Assembly: GCA_010093685.1 (NCBI GenBank)
Contig: MU006216.1
Span: 1,873,065-1,937,064, forward strand
Source: Ophiobolus disseminans
Lineage: Eukaryota > Ascomycota > Dothideomycetes > Pleosporales > Phaeosphaeriaceae
DNA length: 64,000 nucleotides
Direction: 5' to 3'
Under the pieces are notes generated by a model. The model had not been told where the DNA came from. It saw nothing but the letters and a program-made list of their open reading frames with translations, and ran no database searches. Positions within the stretch are counted from its first letter, which is position 1. Every line of letters starts with the position of its first letter. This document shows positions 42,720 to 54,868 of this stretch, piece by piece. A program made the translations under genes and the position numbers.

Positions 42720-44362
42720 TTATCAAGTCTCTCGGAATGGCGGAAGTATGGTAGGGTTCGACGCGGCTGTTTCGCCATAGGCATCGCTAGACGCACTGAG
42801 GGCCGATTCAAATCCCTCTGTGCATTTCGTCCGTAGCATCGGGCGCTTAATGTTATGGAGATAATCTTCCGTGGACGCGGTTAAATCGTGCGATTGCTTC
42901 CTCGTGCGCGTAGCTAGATGGCAAGCTATCTAAGTAGCGATGGAACAGTCTCATTTTACTCATATCTACTCACATGTTCGTGGTTTTGTGTCACTTACAG
43001 CACACCGTGCGGTACGTCCGGTGGCGGTCCGACTGCTTCCTTGCTCCTAAGCACGCCGTACCTAGCAATCTTTAATCAATCTGTCCTGCAGGGTCCGAAA
43101 ACGACTGGGGGATAGTGGTGCTAGATGCGACACCGCGCTTCTTCCACCTGCCGAGATCGTACCACTCATTGATCAAGTAATCCAACTCGGCTTTGCCTTC
43201 TTAATAACTCGCCGATAATGCTTGTTTCATAAAAGCCTGTCCCGCAGACTGCATCCTAGACCTAATCCAACTACAACCGAGTGTGCAGGACATGCGCAAG
43301 CGTGCCCATGAGGGGATGGAAGCCTTCCAAGGTTGCCCTGCGTTCATGCCCTATCAGCCCAAATCATCACACGCATACTTTTCGTCCTCCCTTTATTCTA
43401 CTCGTAGAGAAGCAGATAAGCAAGTACCCATCGGCACTTTTGCGGTGCAGCGCCGCAGACGTGCAGGCGCTCATGCTGGATAGTTCTGTCACAAGGGTCT
43501 GTTGGCAGCTCGGACGTTTCCCCAAAATAAGAAGAATCGCCTCGTCCCGCTGTGGATCGATCTACCGCTTGGACTTGAATGATGAAAATAAGGTTTGGAC
43601 GCTTTCTTTGGTGGACGTCTCGCTTGGCAGGCGACCCGAGCCTAAAAGGTCCGACTGATTTTCCGCCTTCATCGCCGCCTCCCCGCCAGCCAATAACGCA
43701 AACGCAACTCGGGCCTATCCATTACAAGATATCAACTCGGGAGTATCTTTCCGCCTATGAAGTCAGCTAGAGCATGAGCGCAAGTGCGCTGTTGTTGATG
43801 TTGGTTCAGCCGCCTTCGGTACACCTGCAACATTTGAGAAGGCACTCCCGAGGTTTTCACGGTAACCCCCAATTGCTCGTTCACGCAGTTCAACGCGCCG
43901 CAACACTTGAATTTTGAACTGGCATAAGATTACGTGTGTACGCAGGTTTGTTATTTCAACCTTTCTGAATTAATGAAGCCTGGTTTGAAAAAGTTCTGGA
44001 CAACTACCTTTCAAGATGATAGATTAAACTGAGGGTTTGATGTTTTTGAGACAGCATGTGCACAAGCCAAGTGATAGTGGCTGAAGTAAGGTTGGAGGAG
44101 CCTATAGGTGTGCTCTGTACTCGCTTGTGGGGGCCATCTTCAATCAATACCAGGATGAGACCACCTGGGCAGGCATTAATGCTATACTGTACGGTCCGAT
44201 TACATCGCGAGCGACTCAGGAGACGCGTGCGTTGGAAGGATTTTGACTTGCGGCGCAGTGATAACAGCTCACGAGAATTGTGTAGTACTTGTCGACCTGG
44301 ATCCCACATACAAAGCTCTCAAATGCTGTTGAGCTCGACCACCACCAACAGTGTGTACGACT
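42720..44362. other. 1.6 kb intergenic region, no gene seen
   Basis: It holds the upstream sides of the permease and the divergent rhodopsin-like gene. A 125-codon frame at 43281-43658 and its overlapping frame have no family resemblance or splice structure. No repeat was noticed and the composition is not RIP-like. Confidence 0.5.
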
Positions 44363-45671
44363 ATGTCTTTCGCGAAAAACTCCACAGACCTTGACGGAAC
44401 TCCCAGATTTGATGGCAACCATGCAGCACCAGTCATTCAGATCCTCGCATGGCTGTTCCTCGTATATATAATACTCTCTGTTGCAGCACAATTTGCAACG
44501 AAGGCGGCCATGGCGAGGCGCTTTGTTGGGGTTGACTTTGTCCTGGTAGCTGCACTGGTAAAACGACCTGACGCGAAGCCTTCTAGGCGTACGTACAACT
44601 CTAACTTGTGTCCGTGCAGATCTTAGCTATAGGACAGACCGCCACACTCCTGTGTCCTGCTGGTCAACCACTTGGGAATATACGGGGTAGTTTGTCAGAA
44701 GAGGCGGTCATGGGGGCATGGAAGGTGAGACAATATTCGAAAGACTTGTGAATTGATGTTGAGAGTCTTAGGCCTTGTACAGTGGAGATATCCTCGGTAT
44801 CGCCACACTTGTTGCTGCGAAGGCGACAGTACTCGTCGCGTTATTGACATTGACTCCTGTGGTGAAACATCGCATCATGGTGCATGTTACATCTACTGTC
44901 ACTGTAGTGTGGGGGATAAGCGCCATGCTTCTCATCGCATTCCAGTGTCCATCGCCAAATAGATGGGACATCAGCAACCCCAGGTGTATGAACCTTGTGA
45001 GCTTTTATCACCAATCCTACACTCACATCCTGAACTTACAGAAACATAGGGCATTATTCGAATATACATCGCGGTCCTGAACATCTTGACCGATCTCGCA
45101 CTCGTTGCCATACCCACATTAATAGTTCTCCCGCTTCAAATGACGAACGGGAAACGGCTCGCCCTCTTGACAGGCTTTTGGTCTCGCCTCTTGTAAGCTC
45201 AGCTATTCCCATCTGCAGGTTCGTATCCGGCTCTCGCTAACATCCTACGTTGCACACAGTGTGGTTTTTACCTCGATCGCTCAAATCGCCTTCATAACCC
45301 GCTTCGACGCACGCAACGACCACCTCCATGAAATCTGGCGCATCGTCGTCTGCACACAAATCGTTCAGGTCGTGAGCATGATTACTTCCACGATCCCCTT
45401 CCTCAAGCCCTTCCTGATGAGTCTCGAGTCCGGCCTGCTCAGCGCAGAAACCAAGGTACAGCGCACAACTACGTCTCAATCTGCGTCTGGCGGTAAAACG
45501 GCTCACTCATCGGATTATATCAAGATAGGAGGCGGCAACAGTCAAAAGTCTTTGATCGCTAGGCAATCGGTCAAGGAAAGCGACATTTGGGTGAGACAGG
45601 ATGTGGAGGTGAGGAGGGGGTCGAGCATCGAGTTGCAGCCAGTAAAGCCGCAAGAGCTTTGGGAACGATGA
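44363..45671 (+). CDS. Fungal rhodopsin-like seven-transmembrane protein (SAT4/PTH11-related)
   Basis: Five exons, 44363-44557, 44620-44724, 44772-44996, 45050-45192 and 45260-45671, give 359 residues. Hydrophobic helices: VIQILAWLFLVYIILSVAAQ, VGVDFVLVAAL, ILGIATLVAAKATVLVALL, VVWGISAMLLIAF, IYIAVLNILTDLALVAIPTL, FVVFTSIAQIAFI, and the last before FLKPFLMSLESG. The ending IPFLKPFLMSLESGLLS is the diagnostic end of the fungal rhodopsin domain, and ISNPRCMNLGIIRIYIAVLN corresponds to the conserved C-x-N/D block after helix 4. Members are plasma or internal membrane proteins, some (PTH11) receptor-like in pathogens. The ligand is unknown. The tail of about 75 residues is polar. Introns of 47-67 bp are in phase, and two acceptors were chosen to avoid stops. 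Confidence 0.85.
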
Positions 45672-46660
45672 AAGCTTCACAACCTCGGGGCATTTAGTTC
45701 GCTTCATCGCCCAATTGCGTCTATTAGTTGTAGCGTTACACTTTGTTGCTGATACCCTTACGAGCGTGTACATAGTTTTGTGCGCATCGGCTTTCTATTG
45801 CCGAGGCACATTCAAGCCATGAATCAATGCTAGGCTCGGTGCGGCCATGAGATTGAAACCTTCACTTCTCAAGTCTGTGAACATAGCACCCACATCTCTA
45901 TGTCAACCTCTCCTACACGATAACGAACGCAGGACACGTTTCCATCTCATACGTCTCTTCACTGAGGATCACATTTGCGCTATTGCGCACTTTCGTCAAC
46001 TGCTGTACAAATCTTCAACCCTAGTTCACCGCACTTAAGTTATGCTCCCATGCCTTGGTAACTGCAAGATTTAGTGAACATGTCTCTAGTGCCAATCTTC
46101 GCGCTACCTCCCATTTTTACAGAATCGAGATAAGACTTTATTGTACATTTTCGCGCTACCTTCCGAATGAAGAATACCAGCCTCCCCATCCCGTGCAGTA
46201 GAATCAAGAAAACCTTCCCCGGGCTCCGCACGCGCTCGACCCGAGAACGCGACCGCGGTTACAACAAACTTCGTTCCGAAGATCAGCGTCCAGCTGAGAG
46301 AACAGCATGGTTGGTGACGCCAACAAGATACAGGATGCTGAACTGTATCGTGCCCGGTTCCAAGGAATTGGGTTAGATCAAACCTTATGTTCTAGACTTA
46401 TAATGACTCGCTGCGCATGATGATGTTGTTTATCATTAATGTACAGTATAGGCCTATACGGTAGACACGCTACCTGGAGGATTTTACGTTCAGCGCGGCA
46501 TGCAGCATCTTGATCTGTGCGAGCGTTTTCGTTGAGCAATGATGCGTACATTATTCAACCCGGTCGTTATCAGGCATCTCCACGCCTACGCCTCATCGAT
46601 GCACGACCCTTCAACGCAGTCGAAATTGCCTGACCTCGCCTTCCCCGCGCGACTCCTCAA
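45672..46660. other. 1 kb intergenic region, no gene seen
   Basis: Short frames only. Composition is intermediate and no repeat was noticed. Confidence 0.45.
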
Positions 46661-47291
46661 TTATCGATTCAGACGCCCAAGCACGAGCCAGAAGCTCAGA
46701 TATGTCCTCCTCAACTGTCTAAGAACGAAAACAATATCGGGATCCGTTTCGAATCGAGCGAGCACGTCGTCGTCACCAATGCTGTCCGCTGTTATGTCGA
46801 TAGTGCTACCGCGATAGAGGAACGGAGATTGCGTTTCCATTGCGGCTGAGACAGCATGCAGTATTCGGGCCGTGGTTCTGTGTCCCAGAGTGTCCTCGTT
46901 TCGAGTTCCCAAGGCTGAGAGGAATTGCAGCCGAGCTGTAGTTTCGGCACGCGCCTCAGTTTGCATTTGCAGCACCAGGGTGTCTAATTGGGCCATGTAA
47001 TCATCGGGCAAGAATGTCAAGGTGGTGTGATTGGGAAAATATGCGGCGTTTATAGTATCGACGAAGATGTGTGCCATGTCTTCTATGCTGGCCGGATCTT
47101 CGTCCTCAGCTACCCATTCCAGCTTGTCGTATGCCCTTCGATGACCTCGGGAAGGCTTGGTGCACCCGTCGGCACCTGATTATGTGTGAAAGTATGAATT
47201 CGAGTGAGCCAACATATTGGTGAAGTCTTTGACATTCTAGGGCATCTACTGCTATCTCCTGCAGGGAGTGACCAAGTCGCAGTGGATACAC
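46661..47291 (-). CDS. Hypothetical protein, incomplete model
   Basis: A minus-strand frame ending at 46661 (138 codons from ATG 47077, open upstream to about 47180) and an overlapping upstream frame (47291-47106) both look protein-like. The first contains amphipathic helices (HIFVDTINAAYFPNH and MAQLDTLVLQMQTEARAETT) and the second LERFRVYPLRLGHSLQEIAV. They are in different frames and may be two exons joined through an intron with acceptor near 47180 (ataatcag), but I could not settle donor or start. Upstream, 47547-47420 has a short segment with a faint resemblance to HET-protein C-termini. No domain is recognised. It could be a young gene or a decayed one. Confidence 0.35.
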
Positions 47292-47903
47292 TCGGAAGCG
47301 TTCCAGTTGCCGCGCTTCCAGTAGGACCGACTAAATCAGAGGAAGGTTGAATGCCATTGTGCATGAGGGAAGAGGTTCCTGGAAGAAGTAATCGCACTGG
47401 CCCAAGACAGCGGCCTCGGATCTCGAGGATGCTGTGGCCCTTTAAGTCAAAAGATGAATGTATGGCTGGCTCCAACATAGATATCTCCCATCTGGCCGAC
47501 CTGCTAGCTCTTCTTGTCTTTATCGGATTAATTCGAACACACAGCATCTATCCAGCAGGACGTCAGTCCAATTTTGCTTCATGCGGCTTTTGTGTGTTGG
47601 TCCTCGGCGCAAAGTCGTTGTCGAAAACATATTGGAGTGTAGAATAACTCTGGTTATAATCGCAGATTCGAGGACTTATAGGAGTGTACGGCGTCACGTT
47701 CGCATTGCCACCATGACCCATCCGATCTCAGCTGAGATGGATATAGTGTGTTTTGGACAATTTTTGCTTGAGGTGAAGTAAAGCGCAGCACAATGAGGTC
47801 ATCACGAGTTAGCTAGTTTTGTGCCTCGGCGGTGGGGTCCGCCCGAGCTTGGCAACCCAGGTGCATCAACCATCACCAAGTTCGACTTGAGCTTTGTACA
47901 ACC

Positions 47904-48664
47904 ATGGAGGACTACAAAGCAAAGTACACGATACATGAAGCATGCCGTGAAGGCCAAAGTACACACATTCTTCTACACTCCACATCACATGACTAACACG
48001 CCCAGCATCGCGAGTCGACTCCCTCCTCGCCGCCAATCCCAAGCTCGCCGCCCTCCGCGACCCCGACGACCGGCTGCCCCTCCACTGGGCCGTGTCCTAC
48101 AACCACCTGCCCATCGTGCAGACGCTCGTGCAGCTAAAAGGCTTCGATGCCGACGCCGCCGACGGCTCCGGCTGGACGCCGCTCATGATGGCGTGCTCGC
48201 GCAAAGACGCCGAAGCCATCGTCACCCTCCTCCTCGGCAAAGACGCCGATGTAAACGCCAAAAACACCAACGGCCAAACCGCCCTGCATTTCTGCGCCTC
48301 CAAATCAAACTTCGATATCGCACGCAGGTTACTTGGTCAGAAACTGCCTGCCAGCGCGCGCATAAAGGATCGGAGGGGCCAGTTGCCGCTTCACCGCGCC
48401 GCAGCCGTGGGGAATGTGCCCATGATTAAAGCACTGCTGGACGCGAAGAGCCCGCTGAATGCGACGGATCTGGACGGCATGACAGCGCTGCATCATGCGG
48501 TTAGTGAGGGGCATGGCGATGCGGCGTTGCTGCTGTTGACGCGGGGGGCCGAGTTTGATAGGAAGGATAATGACGAGCATGTACCGCTGGACTTGGTGCC
48601 GGATGCCAAGACGAAGAAGTTTATACTGCAGGCGGCGGAGCGGGAGGGCATTGATTTGGAGTAA
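47904..48664 (+). CDS. NAS6: Ankyrin-repeat proteasome assembly chaperone (gankyrin/Nas6 homologue, PSMD10)
   Basis: Two exons, 47904-47958 and 48006-48664, encode 237 residues, close to yeast Nas6 (228) and human gankyrin (226). The N-terminus YTIHEACREGQTSRVDSLL is typical. Then come ankyrin units with TPLMMACSRKD, TALHFCASKSN, LPLHRAAAVGN, TALHHAVSEGH and VPLDLVPD, each followed by the expected helix pair. The protein binds Rpt3 of the 19S base and guides assembly of the 26S proteasome in the cytosol and nucleus. The intron (47 bp, donor gtacac, acceptor cccag) follows 18 codons and the phase closes. The first exon start was chosen by similarity, as the second exon alone would lack the first repeat. 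Confidence 0.92.
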
Positions 48665-49182
48665 ATGTGCTGATGCAGAACACGGCGAGAATGATCAAAT
48701 AGCATTGCAAAGGAGCATTGAAGTTATACCCTGGGACTGGCGTTACTAGAGAGCATAGTTTAGCATGGTTACGACTTCGGTCGAAGAGTATTTGAATTGT
48801 TTGAGTGCTGTAACAAGGTCTACAAAAGGTGCTCTCGGGAAGAAAAGTAGCTCAATGTGACTCCTATGTTTGCTCATTTGCACAATCATATACCAGCATC
48901 AAAAGGTTTATAAACGTGCCAGCTTCACACCGAAGATGCTACAGACCAGCCTAGGACGTTTGGTGGCGGAGAGTGGGACGATATGTTGGTTTGCGTGCCG
49001 ATGGCGCAAGAGGTCAGTGTTTGTGGTAGATAGAACTCGTGCATCTGGAAGTTTCCTGTCCACTCTTGCTGTGAGCCCCTCAGCCCCTTTCCGGTGCTTT
49101 CACACTGCCTCATCCTGAACAACAACAAAGGTCCAGCGCCGTGACACCTTGACGTACACTTCCCCGCAACTGTCTCTCAACG
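48665..49182. other. Intergenic region, no gene seen
   Basis: Between NAS6 and the F-box gene, both plus strand. It holds the 3' end of one and promoter of the other. Frames here are short and unrecognised. Confidence 0.5.
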
Positions 49183-50155
49183 ATGTCGAACCATCGACTC
49201 GTACTTGGCCCCATGCCTCAGCCGCCTGTCTTCCTGGATCACGGAAGCCGCAACTTCTCTCCAGGCGAACAGCGCAACGTCAGCACCACATATACCGCCC
49301 CTAAGCCTTCGGATCCCGATATGCCGCCAGAGATATTGCAGACTATCTTCCGCAAACTCGGTCTCTACGACCTCGTCCGCTGCCGACAGGTCTGCAAGAC
49401 TTGGGCGAACGCGCTCCCTGGCAATGATCCTGTCCTGCACTGCAGACTCTTCACGAGCTCGAAGAGAGTTGTAACAGCGACGAACAATTACGTGCCGACA
49501 ATCCAATTCCAGCTCCGCTTTGACGGCTTCAGCTGAACCGCTGAGAACGAGCTACCCAAGATGCGCTTTGCACTGAGCATGAAGAATGAGTACTTCAAGC
49601 GCTGGAATATGCCGCGACGCGTCAAGTTCCACCCCATCGTCCGCAACTTGGGGTTGTTCATGGATCTCGTGAGTCAAGGCAGTGCGCACATTGTACGGGA
49701 GAAACACTGACTTTGTACTCCCACATTAGGTGAACCCCTGCTTCGGCTTCCCTCCCAGCTACCCACGAGCTAAAAAACTTACAGTCGAGCCGTGGATGGT
49801 CTTTCACACACTCGAAGAACTCAACAATAAAGTCACCGACCTCGAATACGAGGACGGGACCTGGAAAAATCACCTCATGTGCCGGCCCGCCATCGACCGT
49901 GTCGACGTGACGTTGCGATAGCACTAAGACATAGACATCTCCACGACGTGCATAAGCGACCGGATGGGAGAGGACGTTACGGTGGGCGAGTTTGTGGATA
50001 CCGTGAGGAGCGTGTTGTTACATGCGGTTACTGATGTGAAGAAGTTTGCGCACACGATTAAGGTCGAACTTTGTGAGGAATGCTCGTATTCTTTGGCTGA
50101 AGATGAGCAGAGTGATAGCGGTGATGATGAGGAAGAGGAGGAAGACATCGACTAG
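49183..50155 (+). pseudogene. F-box-like protein gene with three in-frame stops
   Basis: Segments 49183-49668 and 49730-50155, joined over a 61 bp intron (gtgagt..ttag), form one frame of 304 codons with internal stops: TGA at 49534-49536, TAG at 49919-49921 and TAA at 49925-49927. The first part has an F-box (MPPEILQTIFRKLGLYDLV, RCRQVCKTWANALPGNDPV), followed by the usual fungal extension (LFMDLVNPCFGFPPS). The last 40 residues are acidic (DEEEEEDID). F-box proteins link substrates to SCF ubiquitin ligases. Since the frame continues with sensible protein after each stop, I read it as a recent pseudogene. Alternatively, a short 117-residue F-box protein could still be made. Confidence 0.7.
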
Positions 50156-50549
50156 GAAATCGAAGACAAGGCACAAGGATCGTCGATATAATTCTTGATG
50201 TGTTGATGTAGAAACGAGAATGACTATGCAAGAGAAGAATTGAAGAATTGATATTTGGATACCTGGTACCTAAGAGATTAAGAACAGATCTGGTCGATGC
50301 AGTTGAGGCTCTTGATTCAAGCTGCAATCGACACCTTTCTGTTACTTGCCTAATTAGGCAAATTCTTGCGATGTTATGCAAGTGGTTGAGATGAAGCAAC
50401 ACAGGAGTTGACGGTGAGTGTTGGAGCACCAGCTCGCCAAGCAAGCAGCAAATGACGTCCCAAGGTCCCCGCAGCACCCCCGAAGCACTTCCACATCCCA
50501 CCACCGAACTGACCTCACCACCTCCACCTCCACCACACACCACGCTCCA

Positions 50550-51194
50550 ATGACGACCGCCTCGCCCCTCCCCTCCAACTTCTCCGCCACCTCTACACTC
50601 CCCCCAGGCGCCACCGCACCCTCTAGCCTCCCCTTCATCCCACAATACTCGTTCCCACCCTTCTTCACCCTCCAGCCCGTCGCCTCCACCCGCTCCTCCC
50701 AACTCTCCTCATGGTCCACGCACATCCAATCCTACTGCCAGCACAACCGCATCTTCAGCCTCACCCTCGTCGACGCCCTCAACACGCCGCTCTTCCACAA
50801 CGCGCAAATACACCGCCGCTTAAACCTGCGCGACGCCAAAGTTATACTGGCATGGATGGCCAGTGCGGAGGGCGGCAATAGGGCCGAGTTTATTAGCACT
50901 TCTACGACGAAGTCGAAAAAGGCGGCGAGTGGGGAGGAGGATGGCGGGAAGTGCTGGATTTATTGGCGGAGGCCTGAGGAGTGGGCGGCTGCGCTGGAGG
51001 AATGGGTGGATCGGACGGGGCAGAAAGGCACGGTGCTGACGCTGTATGAGATTGTGGAGGGGGATGCATCGCTGAAAGAGGAATTTTGGAATATGGACGA
51101 GGATTTGTTGAGGAAAAGTTTGGCGGTTTGTGTGCGGAGGGGAAAGGCGCAGATATTTGGAGGGGAGGGGAGTGAGGGTGTGAAGTTTTTTTGA
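50550..51194 (+). CDS. VPS25: ESCRT-II subunit Vps25
   Basis: An intronless gene of 214 residues. The family signature PQYSFPPFFTLQP lies near residue 34, followed by TRSSQLSSWSTHIQSYCQHN, then IYWRRPEEWAAALEEWV and TVLTLYEIVEGD, and the C-terminus GVKFF. These form two winged-helix domains. Vps25 binds Vps22/Vps36 through its PPxF-type N-terminal motif and Vps20 (ESCRT-III) through the second winged helix, acting in multivesicular body sorting at endosomes. The ATG at 50550 was chosen because the frame upstream to 50418 opens only with TTG and is unlike the family. The Gly/Ser/Lys-rich insert around residues 118-130 is longer than in yeast. Convergent with RTT107. Confidence 0.93.
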   Translation: MTTASPLPSNFSATSTLPPGATAPSSLPFIPQYSFPPFFTLQPVASTRSSQLSSWSTHIQSYCQHNRIFSLTLVDALNTPLFHNAQIHRRLNLRDAKVILAWMASAEGGNRAEFISTSTTKSKKAASGEEDGGKCWIYWRRPEEWAAALEEWVDRTGQKGTVLTLYEIVEGDASLKEEFWNMDEDLLRKSLAVCVRRGKAQIFGGEGSEGVKFF

Positions 51195-51643
51195 GTGATA
51201 TCATATCTGTGGGTATTTGGGAAAAGATTATCAAGGCCTGGCAGGGGAAAGAAGACTTGGAGGAAGAAGATATGCCGCTTCGAAGAGAAGACGACGAACG
51301 ACACGTGCAAACGCTGCGGCTATCAGCTCAGCCGAATGTTGAGCTCAGTATGAGCTTGTGGTGGACATGGATGTGCGCAAGTCACAGAGCAGAAGCGCGA
51401 AGGCCAAGACGAGAAGAACAAGTGCCTGTGGTATCATTTGTGTTGACGACGAGGTTGCCCAGTGTTCCAACATTCAAGATTTCGGGGATCGCGCGCTCAG
51501 TATCATATTACATATGACAATATAGCAATGTCTGCAACAAACATCATGATGGCAGAATGTGAAGCGATTTCGCTCCCATGCCTTTGTTCGCCAGTTCCCA
51601 TATCGAAACGCCATCGCTCAGTCAGTCATGAACGCATAACCTG
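51195..51643. other. Convergent 3' region between VPS25 and RTT107
   Basis: A 450 bp gap with 3' ends of both genes and no recognisable coding or repeat feature. Confidence 0.5.
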
Positions 51644-54339
51644 TCATTTCCCAGCCTTGACCCCCTCCTCGATCAACTCCCAATCGTCTTTCCAATGTAC
51701 GTACTGGCTCATCGCGACACTCAATATCCACTCAGTCTTCACAATACGAGGAATCATGTCATGCTTCTTCGCCAGCTCCCTAAACTTTACCCAGTTGGCA
51801 AAGTCCTTCTTATCGGGATCGCTAATCAGATAAAGGACATCGCCTTCATCTTCCTTCTGGTTTTGTGACTCCTCAGTAGCAAGGTTCTTGGAACGCTTCG
51901 AGGCTGTTATACTTGTCGTGCGACCTTTCCACATCGCACACTTGCCGCCATTAGCTTCGATGATTTCTTTGTACGTGTCAAAACCACCGGCGACGTTCTG
52001 CGTGCAGAAGATGGTCCAGTCTTTAAGGAGCCGATGCTTGTTCTGCTTAGCGCGATCCATGGCTTCGTCCATGCGGAAGCCGTTTGCGTCTTCAAAGTCT
52101 TTGGCATCGAGGAAATGCTTTTCAGGCAGAGGTAGCTTGTTGTTCTTGAGGGCGTAGTCGAGGTAGGTTGTTGAGACGAGGGTTGGCGCGCAGGCTAGTG
52201 CTGCAACGAACTTCTTCGTTCGGACTGGCTTTGGTGCGCACAGGAGGTCGACCTTCTTGAAGTCGTCCGTGATGAACAAGCCCATTTCTCGTAGGCGAGC
52301 CTTTTCCTTGGATGCTTTCTCGTCGTTGTTCGTCCATCGCTCGTCTTTCGAAACCAGCATGCGAAATTTGATGGGCGCGAGCTTGTCTTTTTTCGCCCTT
52401 TTGCTCTTCGATGGCACATCTGTGACGTCCTCTTCTGTTTCGTCGTCGTCCTCAACTTCGTCAATTGACCGCTTGCTGGCGGTAGAATCTCGACTCTTTG
52501 ACTGCTTCGGTTGATCTTCGACCTCGTCATCAGCTCGCCGCCGCCCACCGTGAATAACACCGCCTTTGCGCTTCATTTCCTTCTCGAACTTTGCAATGTC
52601 GGGTGCCGCATCATGCATCTTCACCAATGCTCGGTCCTTGGCTCCTCGGCTGCCAGGTGTTTGATTCTCCTTATTAAAGGAACGCGAAGCCAATGGTGTC
52701 TTCACATCGTCGACAGCCTTCGTCCGCTTAGCCTTGTCTGCCACTGGCGAACTCCGGGCTGGTGCATCGCTATTGATCCTGCTGGCTGGCACGCTCGATG
52801 CTGGCACACCGTTCGGCTGGGTTGTTGCCTTTGCTGCTTTGATAGCCTTCCGGGCCTTCGAGAAATACATCTTCTCCACCGCATCGCGATCGAGTTCCGT
52901 GTGTCCCAAGACTTCCCCAAGATTTGTGCGCGGCGGAAAATATGTGTAGCGCGCACCCGTGGTCGGCATCATCTTACATTTTGCATAGCTTTCTTCCAGC
53001 CAAAGGTGGTTTAGAACCATTACGCCCCACTCGGTCGCAGCTTCGCACTTCTCGCTGTTCTTGTGCGCTGTGATGAGATGTGTGTTGTCTTGTTTGAACG
53101 TCTTTGTGAACTCAGCGCCTGTCGCCTTGACCAGGTTCTCGAGGTAGACCCGCGCTTCGCCGGTATAGCTGGAGATGCTAATCTTGTATTCTTCAAAGCC
53201 CGGAATGCCGTTTTTCGGTCGTGGGTAATGCATCATGCGCCGCATTGGATTCGTCCAAACATTGTGTGTGATGAGGTAGTATAGCCAGCTCAGATTGCCA
53301 ACATCTTTGCCGTCCTGGGATGTCTTGATGTAGTCATCTCCATACCGGTAGGTGCAGACAAAGATGTCTGCTAGATCGGTCTTGGCCACGACATCACCAC
53401 CACCAGCCTTGATCATTCCTGCAATGATCCCCCTCAGCTTGTTACTCATGCTGAGATCCTCGCTGAGCTTTACATTCTTTCCCGCAAATGCTTTGATCGC
53501 ACGCGGTGGCTCGAGATGGGCTGACAGGGTGGGAAGTACGGGGTCGTTGATAGGATCTGGGCTTGTCGCCTCGCGGATTTGCTGGCTCGTTCGTGCCGCT
53601 GGGATAGGAGCCTTAGTATTTACCAGATTTAGAATTTCTGGGTCGGGCAGGGTGTATGGGCGTTCTGATATGCGACGACCGACTTTGAGACAGTCGTCGA
53701 ACCTAGGCATATTAGTCGGAGCATGTGCCTGCGTGTCCACCTCAAACGTACCAATGGGGTAGCACGATCATGAGCTGCAGCCTCTTGCTGATGGCGAGCT
53801 GGCAGCGCTCGTCAATCAGATCGAGCGCAATGAGATGTGTGACTTGCTTCGAGAGGCTGGGCGCAATCTGCCCTCCCATGGCGACGACTCCACCCTCAAT
53901 AGCCTCTTTGTCGCCCGTCGGGATGTCACCGCAGCAGATGACCACATCGCTCATGAAGAGCGCAGGATCCGGGCTGTATGTGCGTGGATTCTTCATCTTG
54001 TGTATACTGAGTGACGCTGTCACCCATGTCGGCTTCACAACATGTATCATCAGGTCCAGTGCGCGGTAATAGTCGGGAAAGTCGGACGTCTCGGAGACAA
54101 TATACGTGATTTCTTCGAGTCGGTCGATGCGGCCTATAGACGGATCGAAGGGGATGATGGTGCCATGCTCGGCGGCGATTTGCTCTCGCAACTGGCCTCG
54201 CGTTAGTCATACTACCATACATTCTCGACGCGTCGAGTACCTTGTCCAAGCTGTCTTCTGAAAGGCCATTGGGGATTATCGTGAAGCTGTGTTCCTCGAA
54301 TAGACCCTGTGAGGCCTCCATCATGGTTGAGTCCTCCAT
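51644..54339 (-). CDS. RTT107: BRCT-repeat genome stability protein, Rtt107/Brc1-like
   Basis: Three exons, 54339-54241, 54191-53752 and 53702-51644, code for 865 residues. BRCT repeats stand in the N-terminal half (LFEEHSFTIIPNGLSEDSLD; LFMSDVVICCGDIPTGDKEA; a third and fourth to about residue 400, including YKISISSYTGEARVYLENLV and TEWGVMVLNHLWLEESY), then a charged low-complexity linker (about 440-600), then a C-terminal BRCT pair (IKFRMLVSKDERWT, DWTIFCTQNVAGGFDTYKEI), as in Rtt107/Brc1. These scaffolds bind phosphorylated H2A and Slx4 or Nse subunits at stalled replication forks. ATG 54339 (MEDSTMMEASQ) is preferred over upstream ATGs in the frame to 54456. Introns of 49 bp contain ACTAAC/ACTAAT branch sites. 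Divergent from the hydrolase gene. Confidence 0.9.
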
Positions 54340-54868
54340 TATGGCATATGGAGTGGAGCGACGTGGGTGTTGTGGGGTAGACGAGTCGATATCACCGTCG
54401 TAGAAGGTGCGTAGACGCATCATCGCAAGTCGCGCTTTCCGCGCGTCGCGCTTCACGTGACATCGCCCGCCCCAATCCTTCTCACTCCCGAGGTTTGTCC
54501 TGCATCCAAAGAGCCGTGCCCGACTCTGAGTGTTGAGATGATCACTATCATTGACGTTCCCATTTAATTCCCATCTTCATCCCATCTCAGTTCGAACACA
54601 AGATCTAGGCTCTGCAATGCAGCCCTGGTGTTGTGTATTGAGCGTGGAGCCGTGAACCTCGGCTGTCGTCCCCAGGCTGAACGGTAACTCGTCACGACAC
54701 CTCCTTAGACTGTTAGCAGATCTTCCCACTCCGTCGGCCATCTGTTCTTGTTATACTGACTCCCAAGCACTTGCCTGTAGCCTCTGTACCGCCAGTAGCA
54801 TCATCATCCACATCGTCTTTACATTTCTAGGGCTATCACAAGGCTCTGCATCCAAATCTATCATCATC
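54340..54868. promoter_or_regulatory. Divergent promoter region of RTT107 and the peroxisomal hydrolase
   Basis: The 529 bp between two start codons. An upstream in-frame ATG for RTT107 at 54456 lies inside. Pyrimidine-rich runs precede the hydrolase start. No other feature seen. Confidence 0.5.

Noticed and set aside
42720..44362. Possible genes in the long gap (frames at 43281-43658 and 44004-44309)
   Set aside because: No domain, no plausible intron pattern and overlapping frames on both strands.
47821..48429. 202-codon plus-strand frame
   Set aside because: Arg/Pro-rich frame-shifted shadow of the NAS6 ankyrin gene.
50058..50725. Minus-strand frames of 214 and 123 codons
   Set aside because: Opposite VPS25 5' region, Gly/Glu/Trp-rich low complexity and no family resemblance.
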